From Oceanospirillaceae bacterium (lineage in GTDB: Bacteria; Pseudomonadota; Gammaproteobacteria; Pseudomonadales; Balneatricaceae): a DNA stretch of 52,081 bases. Positions 6,852 through 15,588 of the stretch are shown here, piece by piece; positions within the stretch are counted from its first letter, which is position 1, and the number at the start of each line of letters is the position of its first letter. The position numbers and the translations under genes were made by a program. Under the pieces are notes generated by a model. The model did not search any database and was not told where the DNA came from. It saw only the letters and a list, made by a program, of their open reading frames with translations. The stretch spans positions 1-52,081 of the forward strand of contig JABSRA010000027.1 of assembly GCA_013215445.1 (NCBI GenBank), given 5' to 3'.

Positions 6852-9440
6852 ATGAACAGTTTATACCGTACAGCATTGCCGGGTACTGCACTTGAGTACT
6901 ATGATACTTGTGCCGCGATTGAAGCCATTGAAGCGGGTGCCTATCGAAAAATGTCTTACACCGCTAAGATCCTCGCTGAAAACCTAGTGCGTCGCTGTGA
7001 TCCGCAACAATTGACGCTTTGTCTACAGCAGATCATTGGCAAGAAGAGCGAGATTGATTTTCCCTGGTACCCTGCGAGAGTAGTCTGTCACGACATATTG
7101 GGTCAGACAGCACTGGTAGATTTGGCTGGGTTGCGCGATGCGATCGCCGAACAGGGGGGAGATCCGTCAAAAGTGAACCCAGTGGTACCGACACAGTTGG
7201 TCGTCGATCACTCTTTAGCGGTAGAGCATGCGGGCTTTGAAACCGATGCCTTTGATAAAAATAGAGCGATAGAAGATCGGCGCAACGACGACCGTTTTCA
7301 CTTTATTAATTGGACTAAAGAAGCCTTTGATAATGTAGATGTGATTCCGCCGGGCAACGGTATTTTGCATCAGATTAATTTAGAGCGGATGTCGCCGGTG
7401 ATTCAAGCGGTAGACGGCGTGGCTTTTCCCGATACCTTAGTGGGTACCGATAGTCATACTCCGATGGTAGATGCACTGGGTGTTATAGCGATCGGCGTGG
7501 GTGGTTTAGAGGCTGAGAGCGTGATGTTGGGTAGGGCTTCTTACATGCGTTTCCCCGAAGTGATAGGGGTGGAGCTGACCGGATCAGCAGCACCAGGCAT
7601 TACCGCTACCGACATTGTCTTGAGTCTGACCAAATATTTACGTGAGCAAAAGGTAGTTTCAAGTCATCTAGAGTTTTATGGCGAGGGCGCGACTAATTTA
7701 ACCTTGGGGGATAGGGCCACCATTTCCAATATGACGCCGGAATTCGGTGCCACTGCGGCAATGTTCTATATAGATGCTAATACCATCGACTACTTAACGC
7801 TCACTGGGCGTGAAGATGAACAAGTTAAATTGGTTGAAACCTATGCTAAGCAGACTGGTCTGTGGGCTGAAGATATGGTCGATGCTGAATATGAGCGCGT
7901 CTTGAGCTTTGATTTGTCCAGCGTGGCACGAAATATCGCCGGGCCTTCAAATCCCCACAATGTGGTGCCAGTCTCTGAACTCGCGGCGCGAGGTATCGCC
8001 GGCACTATCGACCATGAAACCGATAAAATGCCCGATGGCGCGGTGATTATTGCCGCTATCACCAGCTGTACGAATACCAGTAACCCCCGCAATATGATTG
8101 CCGCAGGTTTATTGGCGCGCAATGCCAATGCCGCAGGTTTGACTCGTAAGGCCTGGGTGAAAACCTCCCTGGCACCGGGTTCAAAAACCGTCAGTTTGTA
8201 CTTAGCAGAAGCGGGTTTACTCAGTGAATTAGAAGAGATGGGATTTGGCATCGTCGGGTTTGCCTGTACTTCCTGTAACGGCATGAGTGGTGCTCTAGAT
8301 CCAGAAATAAAACAGGAAATAGTCGACCGAGACCTATATGCCACAGCAGTATTGTCAGGCAATCGTAATTTTGACGGTCGCATTCATCCCAATGCCAGCG
8401 AGGCATTTTTAGCTTCACCTCCGCTCGTGGTCGCCTACGCTATCGCCGGTACGATTAGATTTGATATTGAGAAAGATGTATTGGGCATCGATGCACAGGG
8501 CAATGACATCAGGCTCAAGGATCTGTGGCCCAGTGATGAGGAAATTAACGCGGTGTTAAAGCGCAGCGTCAAGCCGGAGCAGTTTCGCAGTGTGTATATC
8601 CCGATGTTTGATTTAACCGGCAAGGTAAAGAAGCAGGTAGACCCGCAATACCAGTGGCGCGAACAGAGCACCTATATTAGACGTCCTCCCTATTGGGAGG
8701 GGGCACTGGCCAAGCGCTCACTCAAGGGCATGCGCCCATTAGCCGTATTGGGCGATAATATTACCACCGATCACCTATCGCCCTCCAATGCGATCATGAT
8801 TGAAAGTGCAGCGGGTGCCTATCTGGATAAAATGGGTTTGCCCGAGGTAGATTTTAACTCTTATGCAACTCACAGAGGGGATCACTTAACGGCTCAGCGT
8901 GCCACCTTTGCCAATCCAAAACTGTTTAATGAAATGGTTAAAGAGGATGGGCAAGTAGTGCAGGGATCACTGACCCGTATAGAACCTGAAGCTAAAGTCT
9001 CGCGCATGTGGGAGGCAATAGAAATTTATATGGCACGCAAGCAGCCATTGATTATTATCGCCGGAGCCGATTATGGACAGGGCAGTTCGCGGGACTGGGC
9101 GGCAAAAGGGGTGCGCTTGGCCGGTGTAGAAGTCATAGTCGCCGAAGGATTTGAGCGTATCCATCGTACCAATTTAGTCGGTATGGGGGTATTACCGCTG
9201 GAGTTTAAAGCGGCAGAGAATCGCCATACACTGGGTATAGATGGCAGTGAACTCTACGAAGTGCAAGGTGACCCTAGCCCTGGCGCAGAGCTGAATCTAG
9301 TCATGACCCGCAAAAATGGTGAGGTAGTGACAACTGCGGTTATCTGTCGCATTGATACTGCAGAAGAGCTCTCTATCTATCAGGCAGGGGGTGTATTACA
9401 GCGTTTTGCTCAAGATTTTTTAGCGTCCTCCAATAATTAA
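6852..9440 (+). CDS. acnD: Fe/S-dependent 2-methylcitrate dehydratase AcnD
   Basis: Aconitase-like enzyme that dehydrates 2-methylcitrate to a 2-methylaconitate isomer, replacing the cofactor-free PrpD. The 862 residues have the aconitase domains in order, the three [4Fe-4S] ligands (Cys in TSCTNTSNPRN and two in FACTSCNGMSG), and the swivel-domain motif GADYGQGSSRDWAAKG. The start RTALPGTALEYYDT and overall length match AcnD (about 865) rather than AcnA (about 890). I choose the ATG at 6852; a TTG four codons earlier is the only close rival. prpF lies 40 bases downstream, which is the diagnostic partner. No prpD is present in the window. Confidence 0.94.
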   Translation: MNSLYRTALPGTALEYYDTCAAIEAIEAGAYRKMSYTAKILAENLVRRCDPQQLTLCLQQIIGKKSEIDFPWYPARVVCHDILGQTALVDLAGLRDAIAEQGGDPSKVNPVVPTQLVVDHSLAVEHAGFETDAFDKNRAIEDRRNDDRFHFINWTKEAFDNVDVIPPGNGILHQINLERMSPVIQAVDGVAFPDTLVGTDSHTPMVDALGVIAIGVGGLEAESVMLGRASYMRFPEVIGVELTGSAAPGITATDIVLSLTKYLREQKVVSSHLEFYGEGATNLTLGDRATISNMTPEFGATAAMFYIDANTIDYLTLTGREDEQVKLVETYAKQTGLWAEDMVDAEYERVLSFDLSSVARNIAGPSNPHNVVPVSELAARGIAGTIDHETDKMPDGAVIIAAITSCTNTSNPRNMIAAGLLARNANAAGLTRKAWVKTSLAPGSKTVSLYLAEAGLLSELEEMGFGIVGFACTSCNGMSGALDPEIKQEIVDRDLYATAVLSGNRNFDGRIHPNASEAFLASPPLVVAYAIAGTIRFDIEKDVLGIDAQGNDIRLKDLWPSDEEINAVLKRSVKPEQFRSVYIPMFDLTGKVKKQVDPQYQWREQSTYIRRPPYWEGALAKRSLKGMRPLAVLGDNITTDHLSPSNAIMIESAAGAYLDKMGLPEVDFNSYATHRGDHLTAQRATFANPKLFNEMVKEDGQVVQGSLTRIEPEAKVSRMWEAIEIYMARKQPLIIIAGADYGQGSSRDWAAKGVRLAGVEVIVAEGFERIHRTNLVGMGVLPLEFKAAENRHTLGIDGSELYEVQGDPSPGAELNLVMTRKNGEVVTTAVICRIDTAEELSIYQAGGVLQRFAQDFLASSNN

Positions 9441-9480
9441 TCACTACCTACCTTATATTGACTAACAGGAATTAACGGCC

Positions 9481-10671
9481 ATGGCCCAGAGTGCACAAAT
9501 AAAAATCCCCGCTACCTATATGCGCGGGGGAACCAGTAAAGGTGTGTTTTTTCGGATGCAAGACCTGCCCGAGGCAGCACAAGTCGCTGGCGCAAATCGA
9601 GATGCACTATTGCTGCGGGTGATTGGCAGCCCAGATCCTTATACCAAGCAGACCGATGGCATGGGAGGGGCGACCTCAAGTACCAGTAAAGTGGTCATCT
9701 TAGAGCGCAGTAGCAAGGATGATCACGATGTGGACTACCTGTTCGGGCAAGTGGCTATCGATCAGCCCTTTGTCGATTACAGTGGTAACTGTGGCAATCT
9801 AACGGCAGCGGTGGGGGCGTTTGCGATTAGTGGTGGCTTGGTCGATACACGGCGCATTCCACAAAATGGCGTGGCGGTGATTCGTATTTGGCAAGTGAAT
9901 ATTCAAAAAACCATCATTGCTCATGTCCCGATCTGCAACGGTGAAGTACAGGAGACCGGTGATTTTTGCTTAGATGGGGTGACTTTTCCAGCGGCTAAGA
10001 TTGACATTGAATTTTTAAACCCAGCGGGGGAGGGGGCGATGTTCCCTACTGGCAACCTAGTGGATCAATTAACCGTGCCAGGGGTGGGGACTTTTGCGGC
10101 GACCATGATTACAGCGGGCATACCGACGATTTTCATCAATGCCGAAGATTTAGGTTTTAGCGGTATCGAAACTCAAGATGACATTAATAATGATACTGAA
10201 GTGCTGGCTAAATTTGAATTGATTCGCAGTTATGGCGCGCTTAAAATGGGTTTGATTACAGAGTTGTCGGAGGCAAAAACCAGACAGCACACCCCCAAAG
10301 TTGCCTTTGTCGCCAAGGCGAAAACTTACATCAGTTCCAGTGGTAAACAAATTAGCGCCACGGCGATCGACTTATCAGTTCGCGCCCTGTCGATGGGTAA
10401 GTTGCACCATGCCATGATGGGTACTGCTGCGGTTGCCATCGGCACCGCCGCCGCCATTGATGGCACCTTAGTCAATTTGGCGACGGGTAAAGCTGCCGGT
10501 AGTGAAGTCACTTTCGGTCACCCTTCAGGCACATTATTAGTCGGGGCTGAGGCCAGCGTTAGTGATGGTGATTGGCGAGTGGATAAAGTAGTGATGGGTC
10601 GCAGTGCCCGAGTGTTGATGGAAGGTTGGGTACGAGTACCCGGTGACTATGCAGAAAAATCAATAGCTTAG
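9481..10671 (+). CDS. prpF: 2-Methylaconitate cis-trans isomerase PrpF
   Basis: Converts the trans-type 2-methylaconitate made by AcnD into the cis form used by aconitase; AcnD and PrpF together replace PrpD. The 396 residues show the PrpF start (IPATYMRGGTSKGVFF), the GMGGATSSTSKV and DYSGNCGNLTAAVGAFAI motifs of the diaminopimelate epimerase-like fold, and the C-terminal HPSGTLLVGAE. An AGGA site precedes the ATG. It is the last gene of the operon: GntR-prpB-prpC-acnD-prpF. No clear terminator follows. Confidence 0.95.
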   Translation: MAQSAQIKIPATYMRGGTSKGVFFRMQDLPEAAQVAGANRDALLLRVIGSPDPYTKQTDGMGGATSSTSKVVILERSSKDDHDVDYLFGQVAIDQPFVDYSGNCGNLTAAVGAFAISGGLVDTRRIPQNGVAVIRIWQVNIQKTIIAHVPICNGEVQETGDFCLDGVTFPAAKIDIEFLNPAGEGAMFPTGNLVDQLTVPGVGTFAATMITAGIPTIFINAEDLGFSGIETQDDINNDTEVLAKFELIRSYGALKMGLITELSEAKTRQHTPKVAFVAKAKTYISSSGKQISATAIDLSVRALSMGKLHHAMMGTAAVAIGTAAAIDGTLVNLATGKAAGSEVTFGHPSGTLLVGAEASVSDGDWRVDKVVMGRSARVLMEGWVRVPGDYAEKSIA

Positions 10672-10874
10672 TCTATCAACCTAGATTCGGCGATTGAGCG
10701 CGAAAAAGGAGTGCAAGATATTGGTGTGCATAGCAAATTAGAAAATTTTGTGGTCACCTTATTGGTGATGAAAATATTTTATGGTTTTCTAAGTGCATCA
10801 AGAGCTTGTGCTTACTTTCGTGATTCAACTGCCGAATTTTGGTTCACTTGAACAATAGAGAATGAAGAATAACC

Positions 10875-11480
10875 ATGGCGAAACGCGCAGCATTTGATCA
10901 ACAAGACTACTATGGCGCTCAATTTAAAGAGTTAGATTTTCGGGGTGAAACGCTCAGTGATATGAGTTTTGAGGACTGTCGTTTTGATAACTGTGATTTT
11001 AGCCAAGTTGTTCTTCAGCGCTGTCGGTTTGTCGAGTGTGATTTTAACCACTGTAATTTCAGTCTAGCGCAGTTCCCGCGCTGTCATTTTAATGAAGTGA
11101 GCTTTAAAGCCAGTAAAATGCTCGGCATCGACTGGGGAAAAGCACAGTGGCCCAGTATTGTATTGGATAATTTACTCAAGTTTGAAACTTGCATTCTAAA
11201 TGACAGTAGTTTTTTCGCGTTGAAATTACAGGGACTTAAACTAATAGAGTGTCGCGCGTTAGAGGTCGACTTTAGGGAGGGTGACTTCAATGGCGGTGAT
11301 TTTTCACACAGCGACTTAAGCGGTAGTATCTTTACCAACACTAACCTCAGTGGCGTCAATTTTGCGGAGGCGGTCAATTACAATATAAACTTTCAGCACA
11401 ATGACATTAGTCGCGCTAAATTTAGTCGCTTTGAGGCGTTGAACTTATTAAATTGTTTGGATATTGAGTTATTAGATTGA
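10875..11480 (+). CDS. Pentapeptide-repeat protein
   Basis: The 201 residues are built mainly of A(D/N)LXX-like five-residue steps with Phe or Leu at the centre, for example CRFDNCDFSQVVLQRCRF near the N-terminus and DFNGGDFSHSDLSGSIF near the C-terminus, interrupted by a non-repeat stretch (about 75-120). Such proteins fold into a right-handed four-sided helix; some (Qnr, MfpA) protect DNA gyrase, many have no known role. The composition, with many Cys in the first half, resembles Qnr-type proteins, which are also about 215 residues long, but I cannot decide between Qnr-like and generic. It stands alone, 203 bases after prpF. Confidence 0.8.
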   Translation: MAKRAAFDQQDYYGAQFKELDFRGETLSDMSFEDCRFDNCDFSQVVLQRCRFVECDFNHCNFSLAQFPRCHFNEVSFKASKMLGIDWGKAQWPSIVLDNLLKFETCILNDSSFFALKLQGLKLIECRALEVDFREGDFNGGDFSHSDLSGSIFTNTNLSGVNFAEAVNYNINFQHNDISRAKFSRFEALNLLNCLDIELLD

Positions 11481-12178
11481 TTATTGGTCCATTCAAATGG
11501 TCGGTAAAAATGATAACCATCCTTTAGCCAGTATATCTACGACAGTGTTGAACAGCGATGCTAATAATTATTTTTCAAATCAAGGGTTTTTTTCAGCCAG
11601 ATATTGTTTCTTAGGCTTGGCTGGGGTAATGGCACCAGCGCAGGCCAATCACCCTGCTATGTTTTGATTCGTTGCAGTGGCTGCAACACTGGTGCCAGCA
11701 AAGTGATAGTTCTGTGAAAATCGACCGATGACGAACTTCATTTCTAGGCTGGGGAAAACGCGAGCAATTGCCTGCAACCGGCAATTTCATGTTTAGGACG
11801 TGGCGGTAAATCTCCAAATTTCCCGGTGCCTAGATAATAAAATCCCATTGGCAGAGGGTGACTGCAACCTTTTGTACAGCATAGGAAATAGCTTCAGGCC
11901 CCCCCATCCACTCTCGCAGACGCTTGTCGTATGTATCCTCAAAGGGTACGCCCTTGTCATGATTTTTTCGACCAGGGGCTTGCCATGCAATGAAATGCTG
12001 GCCTGCAGGTCAAGTTGCAGCAATGGTCGAAGGCTATGTGGTAAATGCTTTTCGCAAATGTTGAATTCTCTCATTTGTTACAATAAGTGCCCAACGGCAG
12101 GCATGTGTTTAGCTCCTTATGTTTGAGGCTTTTAGGGATTCATCCGCTTATCTGTTGATCTCAGTAAAATGCTGTCAC
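11481..12178. other. Non-coding or decayed stretch between the pentapeptide gene and mltA
   Basis: About 700 bases without a convincing gene. Overlapping open frames of 68-108 codons occur on both strands (11611-11817 minus, 11793-12074 minus, 11800-12126 plus), but none has a ribosome site or a protein pattern I recognise. Base composition is more mixed and GC-richer than in neighbouring spacers, and nested inverted repeats are present (11630-11697; also AATTGCC-N7-GGCAATT near 11770-11790). This looks like the remains of a lost gene or mobile element, which is an inference. Confidence 0.45.
11630..11697. repeat. Nested inverted repeats
   Basis: TGGCACCAG (11630-11638) pairs perfectly with CTGGTGCCA (11689-11697), and inside this lies a second hairpin TTGCAG-TGG-CTGCAA (11672-11686). 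The pair could form a cruciform or an RNA fold. No T tract follows, so it is not a normal terminator. Confidence 0.55.
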
Positions 12179-13315
12179 TTACTTGGGCAGTAATATAAAA
12201 ATAGTTCCCTGCTGTTTCATCTCGCCAGCTAGTGCTTCAGCACGCTCACCTCGGCCAAAAAAGATGTCAGCGCGTACTGGGCCATTGATCGCGCCCCCCG
12301 TATCTTGAGAAAAAACCAGCCGTCGATAAGCCTGGTTGCTCTGTGGCAACTGGGTATCTAGCCACAGTGGGCTACCCAAGGGAATAATACTTCTATCGAC
12401 CGCCACTGAGCGCTCGGGTGTTAAGGGCACATTGAGTGATCCTCTCGGTCCCTGCTCTATATCTTGGCGTAAAGTAAAAAATATGTAACTGGGGTTTTTG
12501 TTTTTAATTACCTGTGCTTGGCGCGGATTATCGCCGAGCCACTTTTTGATGGTTTGCAGAGAAATATCTTGTTTTGAAATCACCCCTAGAGCCACTAAAT
12601 CACGACCGATGGCGCGATAGGGGTGGCCATTTTGCTCAGCGTAGCCAACGGCCACAATACTGGCATCTTCGAGTTGCACTAATCCGGAACCCTGAATGTG
12701 TAAAAAGAATGCGTCATCGCTACTGTCGACCCACAATAACTCATTGCCCTTTAGGGGCAAGGTCGGTCCATCTATTTCAGCTCTTGAATAATAGGCGACA
12801 ATTTCTCCCAAATACTCGCGCCCACGGGCGCGGTTATCTTTTACTTTTAACAAGTTTTTAGAGGGCGACACTTTCAATAAACTGGATGGCTTCTTATACA
12901 GGGGATAATAAAAACGTTCACTTTGGGTGTAACTTCCCTGCAGTAATGGCTGGTAATATCCAGTAATCATCCCTGTCGTTGAACCCTTTAAACCGTTGAT
13001 TTTATGTGGGGTGAATTGTTCCTCGAAAAAATTTTTTAGCTGCAGGTCACTGGCATTTTCCAGTTGTCGCGCACCGTTGCAAATACTTCTCCAACGCGGC
13101 TGCTTTTTTTCCAATTTAGGGCATTGTGCGAGCAACGGCATCAGTAATTGACTATGTTTCTCACTCTGCCAACCCTTGAGTTTATCCCAACTGACCGCAT
13201 TTGATATCCCAGGTTTGGCTGCACAGCCAATCAAAAACAATATAATGACGCTCAACAATAGTTTGAGAGGGGGGTGCAGCTTACCGATAATACTTTTGCA
13301 TGAAACAATTAACAT
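12179..13315 (-). CDS. mltA: Membrane-bound lytic murein transglycosylase A
   Basis: Lipoprotein that cleaves the glycan strands of peptidoglycan, giving 1,6-anhydromuramic ends, at the inner face of the outer membrane. The 378 residues begin with a lipoprotein signal (hydrophobic stretch, lipobox LIGC, Cys31). Family motifs follow: MITGYYQPLLQGS, FFLHIQGSGLV, NVPLTPERSVAVDRSIIPLGSP and FSQDTGGAINGPVRADIFFG, the last with the catalytic Asp (DTGGA) and the 3D-domain fold. Length is near that of E. coli MltA (365). It is transcribed alone, head to tail behind the envelope operon at 13589-18727, from which a hairpin at 13401-13430 separates it. Confidence 0.95.
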   Translation of the reverse strand: MLIVSCKSIIGKLHPPLKLLLSVIILFLIGCAAKPGISNAVSWDKLKGWQSEKHSQLLMPLLAQCPKLEKKQPRWRSICNGARQLENASDLQLKNFFEEQFTPHKINGLKGSTTGMITGYYQPLLQGSYTQSERFYYPLYKKPSSLLKVSPSKNLLKVKDNRARGREYLGEIVAYYSRAEIDGPTLPLKGNELLWVDSSDDAFFLHIQGSGLVQLEDASIVAVGYAEQNGHPYRAIGRDLVALGVISKQDISLQTIKKWLGDNPRQAQVIKNKNPSYIFFTLRQDIEQGPRGSLNVPLTPERSVAVDRSIIPLGSPLWLDTQLPQSNQAYRRLVFSQDTGGAINGPVRADIFFGRGERAEALAGEMKQQGTIFILLPK

Positions 13316-13400
13316 GGGTTAATCTCAACAAAAAAAGCAAATTGTAGCAGTATTGAGAGAAGCTCTATAGCGGTTGTTGTGTCAGGGCTGAATAGATGTG

Positions 13401-13430
13401 AAAAAGTCACCAACCGAAGATAATCGGTTG
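13401..13430 (-). terminator. Possible terminator of the TetR-RND operon
   Basis: On the minus strand CAACCGA-N6-TCGGTTG forms a perfect 7-bp stem, followed after GTGAC by TTTTT. It lies about 160 bases after the stop of the outer-membrane gene and about 85 bases before mltA. Confidence 0.5.
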
Positions 13431-13588
13431 ATGAAAAGCTGGAAACACCATCGCTTATACTATCGTTTCAGCGGCAGGAACTATTGATAAAAACTGCAGA
13501 GATTCTGCAATAATCAGTAGATTTAATGTTAGTCCGCTAAATTGATGCAATGGAGTTAATTTAACGCCATGCAATATTAGGACTAACC

Positions 13589-14788
13589 TTAAAAATACCG
13601 ATCAAAGGTTATTTTGAAATAATCGTCTTTATCGAAGATATTAGAGGGATCATTACTACTACCTGGCGAGAAAATTCTCGCTTCAATACTGGCCTTCCAG
13701 TTATCTCCTAAACGGCGCTCGGCTTCCAGTGAGAAGCTATTGCCGTGATAGTCTAAGTCGTGAATGACTCCAGCCAACAATGAACTGCTCTGCGCGTCGT
13801 TGAAGGCTAAGCGGGCCCCAATCCCAATATCGTTCTGCATCAGAGCATCAGCGGTAATCCCCCTCTGGTCGTAACCAGCCTCAAGCAGAACACCTAGGTC
13901 CGTAGCAGACTCCTGGATGCCATAAAAGGTATACTCAAAGCCTACTTGGGTGGCCCAATAGTTCTCAGTGGAGTTATCTTGATAAATCACTTCGCCCTTG
14001 TACAACCAGCTATCAACGGTAGCTTGCAAATCGATACCCACTTGTTCTATCTGCTGATAATGAGCTTTCAGTACGAGATTGTCATTGTGGGTGACCGCTT
14101 GATATTTCGGCGTGCGGTCAGTACCTTTAAACCAATGTACACCTATATCATAGACATCAAAAGAATGGCTCCAGCGAGCCGCTAGGTCAATATGTTTATC
14201 TTCGCGGCTCGATTCATAAGTAGTCAGTACATCTTCAACGGGGATGCTCGCTCTTAAACGGCCGTCGGTAGATGGATAGGTCTGTTCGCGAAATCCAGGT
14301 AGGAGGAAAAGGTCAACTATTCCCCAATCATTAACGACTGAGTAATTGATCATAGGTTGGCCGAGTTTGTGTTCGTTGTTTAGGCCCTCCACCGGATCTT
14401 TTTGGTTGATAACATCGACGAGGTTCTGAAATTCGGTGACGCCCCAAAATACTTTACGCAAACCGGTACGCAATTCCCAATTATCGGATAAATGCACCCA
14501 GTTTAACTCGCGAATATCCGCATGTGACCGACTGGAGTCATGCTGATCTTTACGAAAGAATGGTTCGAAGGTGAGGCTATCTTGTTGATCATTCCACTCC
14601 CAATAAAAGTCAGGGGAGAGCGCTAAAGAAAGGTTAGCATGATAATCTTGCCCCTTGAATTTGCCTTTTTGTGGATAGAAAGTAAATTCAGTACTGACTT
14701 TTAAGTTAGCTTCAAAATAGTTCTCACTGGCGATAACAGGCTGCGTAAGCAGCCCGCTGCCGATCGCCAATAAAACGATCTTTTTCAT
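13589..14788 (-). CDS. Outer-membrane beta-barrel protein of an RND/LolA-like export operon
   Basis: The 399 residues start with a signal peptide (MKKIVLLAIGSGLLTQPVIA, cut near A20-S21) and continue with alternating amphipathic strands rich in Tyr, Trp and Asp. They end in FKITFDRYF, with the C-terminal Phe that marks substrates of the BAM assembly machine. I do not recognise a named family; the nearest general type is the DUF1302-like/porin-like barrel proteins that often accompany RND and LolA-like genes. It lies two bases after the LolA-like gene and is last in the operon. It may serve as the outer-membrane receptor or pore for the cargo moved by its neighbours; this is inferred from context. 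Confidence 0.7.
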   Translation of the reverse strand: MKKIVLLAIGSGLLTQPVIASENYFEANLKVSTEFTFYPQKGKFKGQDYHANLSLALSPDFYWEWNDQQDSLTFEPFFRKDQHDSSRSHADIRELNWVHLSDNWELRTGLRKVFWGVTEFQNLVDVINQKDPVEGLNNEHKLGQPMINYSVVNDWGIVDLFLLPGFREQTYPSTDGRLRASIPVEDVLTTYESSREDKHIDLAARWSHSFDVYDIGVHWFKGTDRTPKYQAVTHNDNLVLKAHYQQIEQVGIDLQATVDSWLYKGEVIYQDNSTENYWATQVGFEYTFYGIQESATDLGVLLEAGYDQRGITADALMQNDIGIGARLAFNDAQSSSLLAGVIHDLDYHGNSFSLEAERRLGDNWKASIEARIFSPGSSNDPSNIFDKDDYFKITFDRYF

Positions 14789-14790
14789 GG

Positions 14791-15588
14791 TTAACGCGCT
14801 CTTTTTAATGTGTTTTTATTAAAGTCAGCGGCGGATAAGCCATTGCCAAATCGGTAGTTTTCCCATTTTAAGTCGGTGCTCTTCTGATTTTGGTGGTTGA
14901 CCATTTTCATTAAGCTGGGACGCCAGAATTTACCGTTGTACTGTTTATAATCATGACTAGTGAGGGTTTTTAATAAACTATTTTTACGGTCGTAAAATTC
15001 GACTTTAATCATCCGGTATTCGGCTTTATCAATCCATACTAGGCGTCTGGTATAGCCTGAATACTTATCGGTAGGATATTGCTCTACCACAAAACATTCG
15101 CCTAAGTCACAGGGCTGCTCTTCGATGAATTTATATTGGTACTTTTCAATTTCAAAGGAGGCCAAGTCTTCAAAGGAAAACTCTGATCCCATGAAAGGAC
15201 CTGATTTATTGCGTGAGGCAATGCGTTTAACTCGCTTCAGGGCGGGTAAATACAACCATTGATCATCGGCACCCACATTGTGTGAAAAGCTGAGAAAGGC
15301 GGTGCCTTTAACATCGCGGGGTTTATCGAAAATACTTAACGACTTGTCTCCGTCCCCGGCAACTTCTAAGGTTTTCATGCGGATTTCACGAATGCTCTCC
15401 TGACCCTGTTTGTTACGTAATACCATGGTCATGGAGGCGAGCATATCTACCCAGCCATTATCGCGGGCAATACTTTCCTGAGAAATAGCCAGACCTTGCT
15501 CTTGCGCACTCTGGGCGAAGACAGTGGCGGTGCTGATGGTTAAAATTGAGGCCGCTAATAGGGTTGTGGCAAGTTTAGTTATTTTCAT
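14791..15588 (-). CDS. Outer-membrane lipoprotein-sorting (LolA-like) periplasmic protein
   Basis: The 265 residues start with a signal peptide ending in ATVFA, giving a periplasmic protein. The body contains patterns of the LolA/LolB-like PF17131 family: DKPRDVKGTAFLSFSH, DDQWLYLPALKRVKRI, SGPFMGSEFSFEDL and YTRRLVWIDKAEYRMIKVEFYD. The family has an open half-barrel thought to carry a lipid-like ligand across the periplasm, and it is commonly encoded next to RND exporters of the MMPL type. The start overlaps the exporter stop by four bases (ATGA type), so translation is coupled. The ligand is unknown. Confidence 0.82.
   Translation of the reverse strand: MKITKLATTLLAASILTISTATVFAQSAQEQGLAISQESIARDNGWVDMLASMTMVLRNKQGQESIREIRMKTLEVAGDGDKSLSIFDKPRDVKGTAFLSFSHNVGADDQWLYLPALKRVKRIASRNKSGPFMGSEFSFEDLASFEIEKYQYKFIEEQPCDLGECFVVEQYPTDKYSGYTRRLVWIDKAEYRMIKVEFYDRKNSLLKTLTSHDYKQYNGKFWRPSLMKMVNHQNQKSTDLKWENYRFGNGLSAADFNKNTLKRAR

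Noticed and set aside
7841..8418. Minus-strand open frames inside acnD
   Set aside because: They are antisense shadows of a strongly conserved gene with no protein features of their own.
11793..12126. Overlapping frames on both strands considered as a transposase remnant
   Set aside because: I could not find a catalytic motif, terminal repeats or target duplication, so I only describe the stretch as decayed or non-coding.
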